A DNA stretch of 11,176 nucleotides, from the NCBI GenBank assembly GCA_003024985.2, contig PXIH01S0020588.1; one strand, written 5' to 3'. The translations under genes were made by a program, and so were the position numbers. Position 1 is the stretch's first letter, and each line of letters begins with the position of its first letter. Source of the DNA: Euperipatoides rowelli. Lineage: Eukaryota; Onychophora; Udeonychophora; Euonychophora; Peripatopsidae. Below, piece by piece: positions 1-8,398 of this stretch. The notes below the pieces were generated by a model, which worked only from the letters and a program-made list of their open reading frames with translations, made no database searches and was not told the origin of the DNA.

Positions 1-663
1 CATACAAAAATAATAAAACATATCAATAAAAGAAAAAGATGTCACCATTATTAGAAAAAAAGAAGTTATTGTACAAAGTGTTGAAGAATTTTAAGAGATG
101 TTTTATCAAAATGGATCAGATAATATCAACATTAAAGAAGAAGATCTGAAAGATGACAAAAGTGATTAGGTTGACACAATGATTGATGTACAGTACCATA
201 TGCACTCACAAAAGAGGTTAACCATTCCATGAAACACATAGAGAATGGAAAGGCATCAGGTGAAGATAATATTACAATTAATATTATAAAAGCAGGGAGA
301 GGGGTGTGTAAACTAAAATAAACACTTGTGTAGTGTTTTACAGAAGGCTTAGAACAAAGAAATATACCATTTGGTTGGAGTAATGTTGTAATATTTTTAC
401 ACAAGAAAGGTGATAAAGATGACATTACAAATTACTGACCTATAAGTTTGTTACCAGTTGGAAATATTGATCAAGGTTCTGATAAATAGATTGCAAAAGA
501 ATTCGATGAGGCTCAATCAAAAGAACAAGCTGGTTTAATGAGTGGATTTATCACCATGGACCAACTACAAATAATATGAGAAGTCATTCAAAGATGCAAT
601 GAATATGAACTCCCCATTTATGTAGGATTTGTTGACTATGAAAAATCCTTTGATTCAATTTAC
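1..663 (+). pseudogene. Decayed RTE-like LINE reverse transcriptase (partial)
   Basis: Relic of the endonuclease-reverse transcriptase of a non-LTR retrotransposon, the enzyme that nicks a target and copies element RNA in place. The reading starts in frame 2 (41-91, VTIIRKKEVIVQSVEEF), passes a TAA at 92 and a TAG near 167, shifts to frame 1 near 200, then shows ENGKASGEDNITI (about 229-267), which matches the conserved segment before the RT domain. Further on are NVVIFLHKKGDKDDITNY followed by a stop and PISLLP (382-461; family form NYRPISLL), a frame-2 stretch VLINRLQK (476-499), then frame 1 again with EQAG, FITMDQLQII and FVDYEKSFDSI (628-660), the RT motif A with its catalytic Asp. The catalytic YADD-type box and everything after it are missing, so the copy is truncated or decays beyond recognition after 663. 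The 5' side runs off the window. At least five stops and two frameshifts make it inactive. Assignment to RTE rests on motif resemblance; another LINE clade is possible. Confidence 0.88.
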
Positions 664-1021
664 AATCAATTTGATTTGGATGCATAAAGTGATAAGATAT
701 TAATAAAGCATATATTGATTTGGACGAATAAGTTTGACAGGTGGATCCTGTCTTAACTTCATCATCCATGCATTATTATAGTACACTTAGTGGTTATTTC
801 CCACATGCTGCTGGATATTATTTGATTTGCCTTTCGGCCAGTAACAGCCCTTTTATGCTTTTTCTTGTATTGTTGCCATTTGCATTAAAAATTTACTGTG
901 GCGCCATCTATTGAACTGTTAAAAAACCTTTATGAGTTGATAAACAAATTGCAGAAACGGTTTGTGTGGATATGACTTTTGGTTGATGAGTCAAGTTAAA
1001 TCGTTATGGGACACCTTGTAT
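664..1021. other. Flank of the RTE relic with two arthropod-like repeat motifs
   Basis: No gene is recognised. GGCGCCATCTATTG at 900-913 and TATGGGACACCTTGTAT at 1005-1021 resemble short motifs I recall as frequent in arthropod intergenic repeats; the second, read on the minus strand as a GGTGTCCC core, resembles the terminus of some DNA-transposon or MITE families. A plus-strand frame is open for 56 codons from about 743 to 912, but it resembles no known protein and has chance length. The stretch is a little less AT-rich than its surroundings, which fits insertion of a repeat. The family assignment is recollection and resemblance, not a database match. Confidence 0.25.
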
Positions 1022-1731
1022 TTTTTAACATAATGACTAAGTCAATTTAAACATGTTTTTAAAAAAGAAAAGTTTTACTTACATAGTTTAAACACATATT
1101 GCGTAGAACTCAAACATATCCTCACATTATCACACTGTCAGATTATAGAATTTACTCAAAAGTAGATTGTTATATCAACATTCCTAACATTATATGAATC
1201 TGTTTAAATATTCATATTTTAAAAGGAATTTATTTTAGTAAGCTTTTATTAAAAGCCTAATAAAATATTTAGCCCAAGAAAATAATATTTTACTATAAAG
1301 TGGGTTTTCTATAAACTTTCATATTCCTTGTATAAATATTTTAATATATTCAGATTGAAAACGATACTGTTTAACGGTTTTTTTTTTCAAACAAAAAAGT
1401 GTTATATAGAATCGATCATATAAAACTTATCACTTAAAACATTTTACTTAATGGCTCTATTATAAAATAATTTATTCATAGTTAAAATAGGAAAATTTCA
1501 CAAGGTTTTATTAAATTATTCCGCAAAATTATAAATAATAAATATTTTTGTATCCATTTGGTACTATTGAATTTATAATCATTTTATAAAATGCAAGTTT
1601 TATAGACCAGTACTCTGTTATATGTGTGAGTAAACAGTGATAGACCAAACTTTGAATTTTATTTATTTATTATCAAAGAATATTTACAAACATCTTTAAA
1701 CTAATAATAAATTATATATACCACCTATCTA
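1022..1731. other. AT-rich stretch without recognisable features
   Basis: About 700 bases of very AT-rich DNA with short A and T runs (for example T9 near 1379-1387). I see no coding motif, RNA gene or convincing repeat on either strand. Confidence 0.6.
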
Positions 1732-1831
1732 AAGATTCTTCATATGACCTAGGAATAGTAATTTGTTGATTAGATGGTCTATTCGCTAAAAGTACTATTC
1801 GTATGTGGTATGAAGAATCTCTTCATACCAC
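1732..1831. repeat. Imperfect 29-bp inverted repeat with a nested perfect hairpin
   Basis: The 29 bases at 1732-1760 match the reverse complement of 1793-1821 at 24 positions, including GAATAGTA at 1753-1760 against TACTATTC at 1793-1800. The right arm also takes part in a second, perfect hairpin: GTGGTATGAAGA at 1805-1816, loop ATC, and TCTTCATACCAC at 1820-1831. A further direct copy of the right half (AATCTTTTCATACCATGAGG, 1844-1863) follows 28 bases downstream. The two stems compete for the same bases. This may be the end of a MITE or a decayed foldback element; no target-site duplication was found. Confidence 0.7.
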
Positions 1832-1912
1832 GAGGGCATAAAAAATCTTTTCATACCATGAGGTAAAATGATCACCTGGTAAAAACTTCATGCGCCCAAA
1901 CATACTAGGTTT

Positions 1913-2053
1913 GTGAATGCCTCCAGGGCTTGACAATCACTGCCATGTCCACTAGATCACGGAATTCCTTCAGGGCTTGACAATCACTGCCATGTCAACT
2001 AGATCAGTGAATGCCTTCAGGGCTTGACAATCACTGTCATGTCCACACTTGAA
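1913..2053. repeat. Tandem repeat, 47-bp unit, three copies
   Basis: Three head-to-tail copies at 1913-1959, 1960-2006 and 2007-2053. The shared core CAGGGCTTGACAATCACTG begins at 1924, 1971 and 2018, exactly 47 bases apart. Copies 1 and 2 both end in CTAGATCA; copy 3 diverges in its last ten bases. The units are very similar and clearly GC-richer than the flanks, so the array is young or conserved. There is no spacer between units, so it is not a CRISPR array. Its role is unknown; it looks like a short minisatellite. Confidence 0.92.
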
Positions 2054-2577
2054 GTCAATCTTACTTTGTTATAAATAAAGATTGCTGTGAATCAAAAGTA
2101 CCATACCTACTATAATGGCCTATAATGGCGGCATATTGGATAGGTCTATCATTATTTGGATTTCAACATTGAAAGTCTTATAAAAATTTATTAGAAAATC
2201 AAGAATGTAAACACATAATTTGGTTAGTCATTTAAATCCTCTGAAAATATATTATTTAAACATATTTAACAAACTTTACAGATTTAAGTATTTAAAAGGG
2301 AAATAAATTCACTTTCAATGTAGATATAATTATTATATCTTGACAAACTTGAACGAGATAGTGGAATTTTTGGTAAATTTAATGCTATGAATATGCTTTG
2401 GGCGGTAAGATTTATATATCCTTAAAAACCAGCCAATAGAACTGCTTGTGTGTGTCTTGCTTTTTTTTTTTTGTTAACCTTAAATCTAATGCTGGACCCT
2501 AAATCCTAATAGGGAACAATTAACTCTGGTCCAAACCTGATGATAATCGTGAGGGGCAATAATATATTTTCATATTT
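2054..2577. other. AT-rich intergenic stretch
   Basis: No gene recognised. A T12 run sits at 2461-2472, and at about 2100-2125 there is a small doublet of TATAATGG. The segment ends at the A20 homopolymer (2578-2597). Confidence 0.5.
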
Positions 2578-2597
2578 AAAAAAAAAAAAAAAAAAAA
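2578..2597. repeat. A20 homopolymer
   Basis: Twenty consecutive A residues. This could be the poly(A) tail of a plus-strand retroposon whose body lies to the left, or simple slippage expansion. No recognisable element body or target duplication was found beside it. Confidence 0.9.
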
Positions 2598-2863
2598 GAA
2601 ATTCTGCACTAAATGGAACCATGAAGTTTTTATTATTATATTACCTGTATGGTGGTGGATCGGTGGATAGCCCACATGTCTATGCAGCATTAAGAAATAA
2701 AAATGTAAGTTAAATATTAAGTTTTTATTAATAATAAAAATTAAAATATGTTATTCATAATATATTCATTTGCAATATTAGGCTACTAATCACTTGTTGT
2801 TATTGATATAACTGTAATAAATAGGACTCTGTTTGGGATTATATTGTTTTATTGATGTAGCTG

Positions 2864-2921
2864 CATGTAATTATTATTATTATTATTATTTAATTGCTTA
2901 TTATTTTTATATAATTACATG
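2864..2921. repeat. TTA microsatellite inside an 11-bp inverted repeat
   Basis: A (TTA)n tract of about 22 bases starts at 2870. Its flank CATGTAATTAT (2864-2874) is the exact reverse complement of ATAATTACATG (2911-2921), giving an 11-bp stem around a loop of 36 bases. The stem is AT-rich, so part of this could be chance. Confidence 0.75.
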
Positions 2922-2922
2922 T

Positions 2923-2960
2923 GGGGGTTATGGGGTAGAAGGGCAAAAAAGAGGGGGGGG
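2923..2960 (+). other. G-rich tract, potential G-quadruplex
   Basis: Four guanine runs lie on the plus strand: G5 at 2923-2927, G4 at 2932-2935, G3 at 2941-2943 and G8 at 2953-2960, with loops of 4, 5 and 9 bases. The last loop exceeds the usual limit of 7, so the motif is relaxed. It is the only such tract in an otherwise very G-poor window and directly follows the TTA hairpin. Confidence 0.6.
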
Positions 2961-3719
2961 TGGAACTAGGGCCAATTGCATTTCAATTTACAATGGGCTA
3001 GTCAGGTAGTGATAGAATAAATTCATTATATAAAATTGTTCAAAGTACCCGGATGTTATATAGAATTCTATTGTTATGCCCAAATATCTTCTATTTCTAC
3101 ATACTCAGCTCTTCATCAGTATCTTAGTAATTATCACTATTTTAAATTCTATGGTCTGAATTTTCTATTTGAGCAAAAGTACTTGGAAATACTGATTCGA
3201 ACTATAAACAAATCTGTGGTATATTTACATACAATGTAAACCACAATGGAACAATCAAGTTCCTAATAACTAAACTCTGCAGTTCAGTTATATTAGTTTT
3301 CTTGCAAACTGGNAACAACGGGATAAACTATAAGTATTCTTTATCTTTTAATTTTCATTCTTTAAAAGGTATTTCAGAATAGGAAATGGACTAGGTATGT
3401 CCACCAAGCTAAACCTATACCTAATCAACAACAAAGTGGAAGCAGCTTTAAAACTTAGCATGGTATTAACATTAGTTGGTGGTAAAAACAATTATTTTAA
3501 GTGATTATAGTATCCCCAGGCAAAACAAATTGAAAAAGTTTCTAGAGGAATTATTAAGGATCCTACAGAGACATTATCACCCGACCAAGATTTTTACTCT
3601 GCAACAAAATACAAAAGGAACATGAATCTGTTTTAGATTAAATACATTAACATACTAACTACATAAAATATAAAATTACAGTAAAATATATTTATTACAA
3701 ATATATACATCTAGATATT
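2961..3719. other. AT-rich stretch, no recognised gene
   Basis: Contains one unresolved base (N at 3313). Two open frames were examined: 3036-3239 (67 codons), which looks random, and 3352-3504, which has a splice-acceptor-like entry and is described among the findings. The part from about 3500 to 3719 may be the 3' untranslated end of the minus-strand LINE that follows, but no tail or target duplication marks where that element stops. Confidence 0.4.
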
Positions 3720-5400
3720 TTTTAATGGAAAAAAAGTGGAGGAACAGATTTTTCTGAGGTCAGTTTGTTCCAAATATTAGTGATACTATTCAGAATGATT
3801 TTATCTCTTCTTGTTGACTTTCTGTGATTTATTTAAATTTTGTGAGGGTGTCTTCAGTTAGATATTCCATTTTTGGGTTCAAAATATCTATTTGTATTTT
3901 AATTTATAATATACTCTTTATAAATAAAAAAAATCATATCTGCTCTTATGAATGTTTGATATGGTACAATTACATTTTTGAATTATGATATTTCGTTTTA
4001 ATATTTATAATAAAAACCAGACATAGATTTTGTAAATCCGATATTGTCTCTCCACTTTGTTAACATCTTTTTTATATAAGAAAACAATTGACAAATGACA
4101 GTAATCATCAAAGGAAGAATACACGAGTTATACACAATTCTAAAAGAATTTACAGATATATTTTAGTCTATTTTTTATCATAAAGAATTTTTTATTTGCT
4201 TTTATTACTACATAATCAGCATGAAGTGAAAATGTTAATCTTTGATCAAAAATCACTTCTAAATACTTTTGATATTATGATGCTTTAATTTTACAATTAT
4301 TTACCAAATATGATTTTTCATTTATTCTCTCCCAAATCTAGTACATTTTTTATTATTATTTATAATACAATAACAGAATTATCTAATAGTCAAATGCATA
4401 TTAAATCTACTGTATATTCTTCTGAAATATTTTTTTGTCGTTTTGTGTGTGAATATATCTTAAAACATTTATATCATCTGCCTATACTAAAAATTCCGAG
4501 TTTATTTCTCTTTCAAAATGTTCTATGTAGATTGTAGATGTCGAAAAAATATTGCAGATGAAATAGCTACTTGAGGGAAGCCATTATTAATTTTATGCTC
4601 TGATAAATTGTATTTTTATATTACGATTTTTAAGAATTGGTGGAACAATCATTTCAACCCTAAACTGTTTTTTTTGGTAATATGAGGTTATAAATAAATG
4701 CCATTGAAATTCTTCTATAATAGTTTTCTCTGCAATTTTTGCAATGCAGAAGTTATAGTGATAGGTCTGCAGTTTTTATATTCTTTTTTTTTTTGATCCG
4801 CTTCTATAATGAGGTCTTATTATACTTAATTTAAATTCACTGTGAACAATTCTCAAATTAATTGATTAGTCAATTATTATGTCAATATACATACAAAGAA
4901 ACCATGCAATCTTTTTTATGATGTAACATGAGATATTGTAACCTGTGTTAGTTTATGAATTTTTTACTTTATTGATGATTTATTTAATCAAGTTATCATG
5001 AGTGTTTATTATAATATCTCGGCAAGGATTGGAAGGAATCCATTTTAATATGTGTTTATTAAATCTGGTAATGTGTTTTAGGAAAATTTCACTTATGAAT
5101 TTTGTTTCTATTGGTTTTTGCCTTTTATCATGTTTTTGCCCTTTATCATCTATTATCTAGAATAACTATTACAATGTTTTAACAAAATATCAGGGTTGGA
5201 TTATGACCTCTCTATAACATCTTAATTCATTATTTTTACCTGTCATTAAGCATCTTATACTAAGTTCATTGTGTATAATTTTGTATAAATTAAAATTATT
5301 TACATTCTTTTTTTTCATACATTTACAGAAATGCTTTGCTTTTCAAATCAATCATCTCTCTAATTTGTTTGTTGATAAGAAAAATTGAGTTAATATTGAT
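3720..5400 (-). pseudogene. Decayed Jockey/CR1-like LINE, reverse transcriptase ORF
   Basis: Minus-strand non-LTR retrotransposon relic. Read 5' to 3' on that strand it shows, in family order: the linker after the endonuclease (INKQIREMIDLKSKAFL, about 5326-5379); TGYNISCYIIKKIAWF before the RT core (about 4891-4940); NCRPITI at 4754-4774 (family form NYRPI); NGFPQ at 4571-4585, followed by SSAIFF (the GxPQGS box); and NSEFLV-stop-ADDINVL (4473-4502 for its core), the catalytic YADD box with its Tyr codon changed to TAG at 4482-4484. Next comes a 42-codon uninterrupted stretch (4140-4268) with KYLEVIFDQRLTFSLHADY, and near the C-terminus NSITNIWNKLT (3758-3790), then a stop near 3722. NGFPQ and ADD are in different frames, so indels as well as stops have accumulated. 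No endonuclease domain is visible beyond about 5400, which indicates 5' truncation, as is usual for LINEs. Jockey and CR1 cannot be separated by eye. Confidence 0.88.
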
Positions 5401-5470
5401 AGTTTTTAAAAATCATAATGTTCTCTAAATAATAATGTACTCTCTGAAAAATATTATATGAATATCTTAA

Positions 5471-5518
5471 GGATTAACAATATTATTTTTCTTGAATACA
5501 AACTTAATAAAGGTTTCA
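5471..5518. repeat. Dispersed repeat, copy 1
   Basis: About 48 bases, GGATTAAC ... AACTTAATAAAGGTTTCA, recur in the same orientation at 7037-7083. The last 18 bases are identical and the whole is about 80 % alike by eye. It includes an AATAAA hexamer. It lies just beyond the visible 5' limit of the minus-strand LINE, while copy 2 lies just before the 3' end of another minus-strand LINE. Confidence 0.65.
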
Positions 5519-7036
5519 CAGAATTGAGGATTTGTGAGTAGGTTTATCACAAAGGACATTAGAAAAGGTATGCCAGTGCACATTATACAACCAAATTCAA
5601 TGATGATAATTGTGAATTTATGTAAAGCAATGAAAAAGTTTGCCATCCAAAAAATTATAAGTGGGAGAACTAAAATAAGATGTAGTAATATCCGAGTATT
5701 AGAATAAATAGTGTTAATTCTCGCCTTCCATATTTTCTTTTATACCAAGTCAGTGCTCGCCTACATTATACACTAGATCATCTTACACAATAAAAAGATG
5801 AACTAAGAGGGAAAGCATATAACAGAAAACCACTAATTCTAGATGCAATAAAAAAGTATGTTGATGTCATTTATTCAAAATTCATTCATATCTATTGTTT
5901 CAATTATTTTATTCTGAAACAACACATAATTTAATTTTATCGTTTTGTTCACATTTAGGCTACATAAACTAGTAAGCTTTTAAATAACTAGTAATAAAAG
6001 TATGAGTTTAGGAAGTTTTTTTCTTTGTGATGGAATGTTTATACAAATGAAGATAAGTGATAGAAAAGAATCTGCATAATGTAATAACACAATGACCATA
6101 TTCGTTGTTACAAGGCATTTGATGACTACTGGACTAATATGTGCAATACCCCATAACAAATAAAAATTAGTATTTAATTAAAGGAGAAAAATGAAAAAAA
6201 AAAAAAAACTCCTGGAAATAACGAAACAAAGATTAAACATTCCATAACAGAAATTGTATGAAATAATAATCTCATAATTTTATCCAATGGCATTTTAGTG
6301 TACCGGTATGTGATAAAATCCAATGTATTAGTAATACTGCCATAAAAAATCACTAGAGGTCCAAAAGTTTTAACAAGGAAACTTTGGTAGGAATCAGGAA
6401 AATATCAACAAATTTTAATATAATTTTTATTTCAGTCCTAATTGCATTTATATCATGTAGATAAAAACAAGGGAAATAGAGACGTCTTTGGAATAAGAGA
6501 TATTATTAAAAGGTTCAGAAGTCAAATTGTTTGGAAACATTTTAAGATGATATATAGTATATTTCATAAAAGGTATATTGTTATTTTATAATCCTTCAAA
6601 TTCAACAATGTTATAAGTAATTCTTGATTATTTGTTCTGGAAACAAATTTTACTTTTATTTATAATTTTTGAAGAAGAAGGTCTATAATTTTACTGTGAT
6701 ATTAATTATGTCAAAACATTTGAATAACCACTGAAGTACGATTTTACCCAGACTAGGGATAACCTTGCTGGACTGTGGTCTTTGTTGTCCTTCATTTTTG
6801 TATATGTATTTGTATGTTATAATGTATTGTATAATGAATACTAACCATTTTTTTTTAAAAAAATAACACATTATGTTAAATGCACAAAATATATTAATAT
6901 TTGAACTTATCATTAGAAATAGATTTAATATAAAAATGAAGTCCTTTGTACAAGTTTTGTTTTTTAAAACATATCCTAATTTTCGCTTAAAATTACATAT
7001 TATTTATGCCATCACAAAATTAATGAAATAAGCAAT
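5519..7036. other. AT-rich intergenic stretch, no recognised gene
   Basis: About 1.5 kb without an identifiable coding motif or RNA gene. An open frame at 5528-5707 (59 codons) and a minus-strand one at 6683-6913 (76 codons) resemble nothing known and are of chance length. An A-run of about 14 bases lies near 6194-6207. Decayed transposon sequence is likely but not recognisable here. Confidence 0.5.
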
Positions 7037-7083
7037 GGATTAACGTTATTTTCTTTCTGAATGCCAACTTAATAAAGGTTTCA
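7037..7083. repeat. Dispersed repeat, copy 2
   Basis: Direct-orientation partner of 5471-5518, sharing GGATTAAC at the start and an identical 18-base end (AACTTAATAAAGGTTTCA). The flanks on either side do not align well, so the repeat is short or its edges have decayed. Confidence 0.65.
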
Positions 7084-7095
7084 TGCATTTGGTTA

Positions 7096-7519
7096 TTTCA
7101 AATTCAAATTCTTTATTTTTGCATTCAAGGTAATGTGTCAAATAACATAATATAATATAATAAATAAGATACAATCTCCCTGACATAACTAAAGTTTTTT
7201 TCTTGTTAAAAGTCAACTTTGACAGTATGACAATATGTTAAAATAAATAAATAAATAAATAAATAAAATAATCACACAAAAATCAAAAAGGAAATACAAA
7301 ACTAGAACTATAAGAAAGTAGATTGTGATTGTGTAGACCTTGTAATTATTAGATGAACCAACCATCAAAAGTATTTAAAATATCAAATATCTTTCTTTTA
7401 AAAGTAAAAATGAATGTGTTGGTAAATACGTGTTGTGTAAGGTTATTCCATGTGTTACTGCTACAATGAGATATTGAGTTGTCCTTTACTTTGGATTTTC
7501 TTTGTTCCACAAAAATAAC
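7096..7519 (-). pseudogene. LINE 3' end: C-terminus, 3' UTR and tail
   Basis: Minus-strand remnant of a further LINE. A frame that is open from the SINE junction (7534) to a TAA at 7349-7351, 61 residues, contains SSNTWNNLTQHVFTNTF and then FTFKRKIFDIL. This is the pattern of non-LTR retrotransposon C-termini, where a W-N-x-L-P segment precedes a Phe/Lys-rich helix. Downstream lie about 230 bases of 3' untranslated sequence with an AATA microsatellite, then AATAAA (complement of 7112-7117) followed by two GAATTT-type repeats, a simple tail like that of several LINE families. No RT catalytic motif survives. The frame stays open for a few codons beyond the SINE at 7789-7806, so the SINE seems to have landed inside this ORF. 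It is not clearly the same family as the 3720-5400 element. Confidence 0.65.
7240..7269. repeat. AATA microsatellite
   Basis: About seven units of AAAT/AATA in tandem, lying within the 3' untranslated part of the minus-strand LINE remnant. Confidence 0.9.
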
Positions 7520-7788
7520 AAAATCATGCTTTTTAGTCCCGACTTGGTGGTTCAGTGAGTAGCGATGCTGACTGTTATCAAGTCGAGATCATATAATGGG
7601 AATACCATTTTCCATGGCTTGTAACATCTTGCTAAGGTTTTTTTTTACTCAGTACACCGGCTCTTTAGAAACTGTAGTAGTAATAATTAGTAATTAGTAA
7701 TTTTAGTTCTTGAATAATAAATGTATTATTATCTCATATAATGAATTTCTCATTGATAACAGAAAATTAAAAAAAAATCATGCTTTTT
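7520..7788 (+). mobile_element. tRNA-derived SINE with target-site duplication
   Basis: The element lies at 7535-7773 between two perfect 15-base copies of AAAATCATGCTTTTT (7520-7534 and 7774-7788), the mark of LINE-mediated insertion. The head is tRNA-like: TCCC at 7537-7540 can pair with GGGA near 7598-7601 as an acceptor stem, TGGTTCAGTGAG at 7548-7559 is a good Pol III A box, and AAGTCGAGATC at 7580-7590 is a degenerate B box at the normal spacing. A T9 run at 7638-7646 would end Pol III transcription early, so it may have expanded after insertion. The body ends in a TAATTAG-type repeat (7684-7704) and an AT-rich stretch. Such elements encode no protein and borrow the machinery of a partner LINE. 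The exact duplications suggest a fairly recent insertion, yet the B box has already decayed. Confidence 0.85.
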
Positions 7789-8048
7789 TGAGTTAGATTT
7801 AGGCTATGTTTTTTAAAAAAATTCAGATCTTGAGCTCCAAATAGCTGTACACATTACAGAGTACAAATAGAGGGAGACAGAGGACAGATTATTAAAATAT
7901 GCTAAAAGAGTAATATAATATGGAGACGAAAGGAGAAAAAGTAGAAAATATATTTTAAAAAAGCCTTTAAAAGCCTAATTTTAGCTAAATATTCACTAGA
8001 AGGTGCTTTTAAAGGTCTATTGTCAGACAACAACAAAAAACAACAATG
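7789..8048. other. Right flank of the SINE, probable LINE continuation
   Basis: The first 18 bases continue the minus-strand open frame of the interrupted LINE until a stop at 7804-7806. Beyond that I find no conserved RT motif on the minus strand. A T6A7 palindrome sits near 7810-7822, and CAACAACAAAAAACAACAA (about 8027-8045) is a simple repeat that would be the 3' tail if the tRNA-like sequence at 8049-8127 is the head of a minus-strand SINE. Confidence 0.35.
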
Positions 8049-8127
8049 TCCGTGGCAATATTTGAACATGTGATTTCCATTTTAAAGTCAACAAAACTTA
8101 GCATGCTTGCTATCTGTGCCACCAAGA
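8049..8127 (-). mobile_element. tRNA-like sequence, probable SINE head or tRNA pseudogene
   Basis: The minus strand of this 79-base, tRNA-sized stretch has TGGCACAGATAGC, which fits the Pol III A box, and TGTTCAAATATT, which fits the core of a B box and T loop. The 3' end CCACGGA can pair in part with the 5' end TCTTGG as an acceptor stem, and AAGT/ACTT encloses a seven-base loop TTTGTTG where an anticodon loop belongs. The T stem pairs poorly and no CCA or conserved D-loop GG is obvious, so this is not a functional tRNA. Next to it on the 3' side is a (TTG)-rich tract that could be a SINE tail. Confidence 0.5.
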
Positions 8128-8398
8128 CATAGAACAATCATCTGGAACTCAGACTTCACCAATCTTTCAGCCAAACATAGACGGTAGCTCATTGACTGAA
8201 AACAATTCAATTTTCAGCATTTAAAAGATAATCACTGCCATCGTATAAGATCACTTATAGTCAAAACAAAAAAAAAAGAATATGTAGAGAAAGTAGTGTC
8301 TAGATAAATAATAGACCAGATAAGTCATATTTGATACACATAAATATCAATAAAGTTTATTTTCTTCCATTTAGAATTTTGATTGTGTTGCGATGCAT
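8128..8398. other. Intergenic stretch, no recognised feature
   Basis: Slightly less AT-rich at 8128-8190 than the surroundings, then ordinary AT-rich DNA with an A9 run near 8270. No coding or repeat signature identified. Confidence 0.5.

Noticed and set aside
132-425. 97-codon minus-strand open frame
   Set aside because: It is the antisense shadow of the RTE-like relic, whose reverse-transcriptase motifs are on the plus strand; its own translation resembles nothing.
584-769. 61-codon minus-strand open frame
   Set aside because: Also antisense to the RTE relic and its edge; chance length at this composition.
1913-2053. Considered as a CRISPR array
   Set aside because: The 47-base units are contiguous with no unique spacers, and the setting is eukaryotic.
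4310-4537. 75-codon plus-strand open frame
   Set aside because: It is antisense to the LINE reverse-transcriptase relic, across the ADD catalytic box.
5528-5707. 59-codon plus-strand open frame with an acceptor-like TTTCACAG just upstream
   Set aside because: The upstream AATAAAGGTTTCA is part of a dispersed repeat, the translation matches no family I know, and frames of this length are expected by chance.
8049-8127. Considered as a functional tRNA gene
   Set aside because: The T stem and D loop are too degenerate and the acceptor pairing is incomplete.
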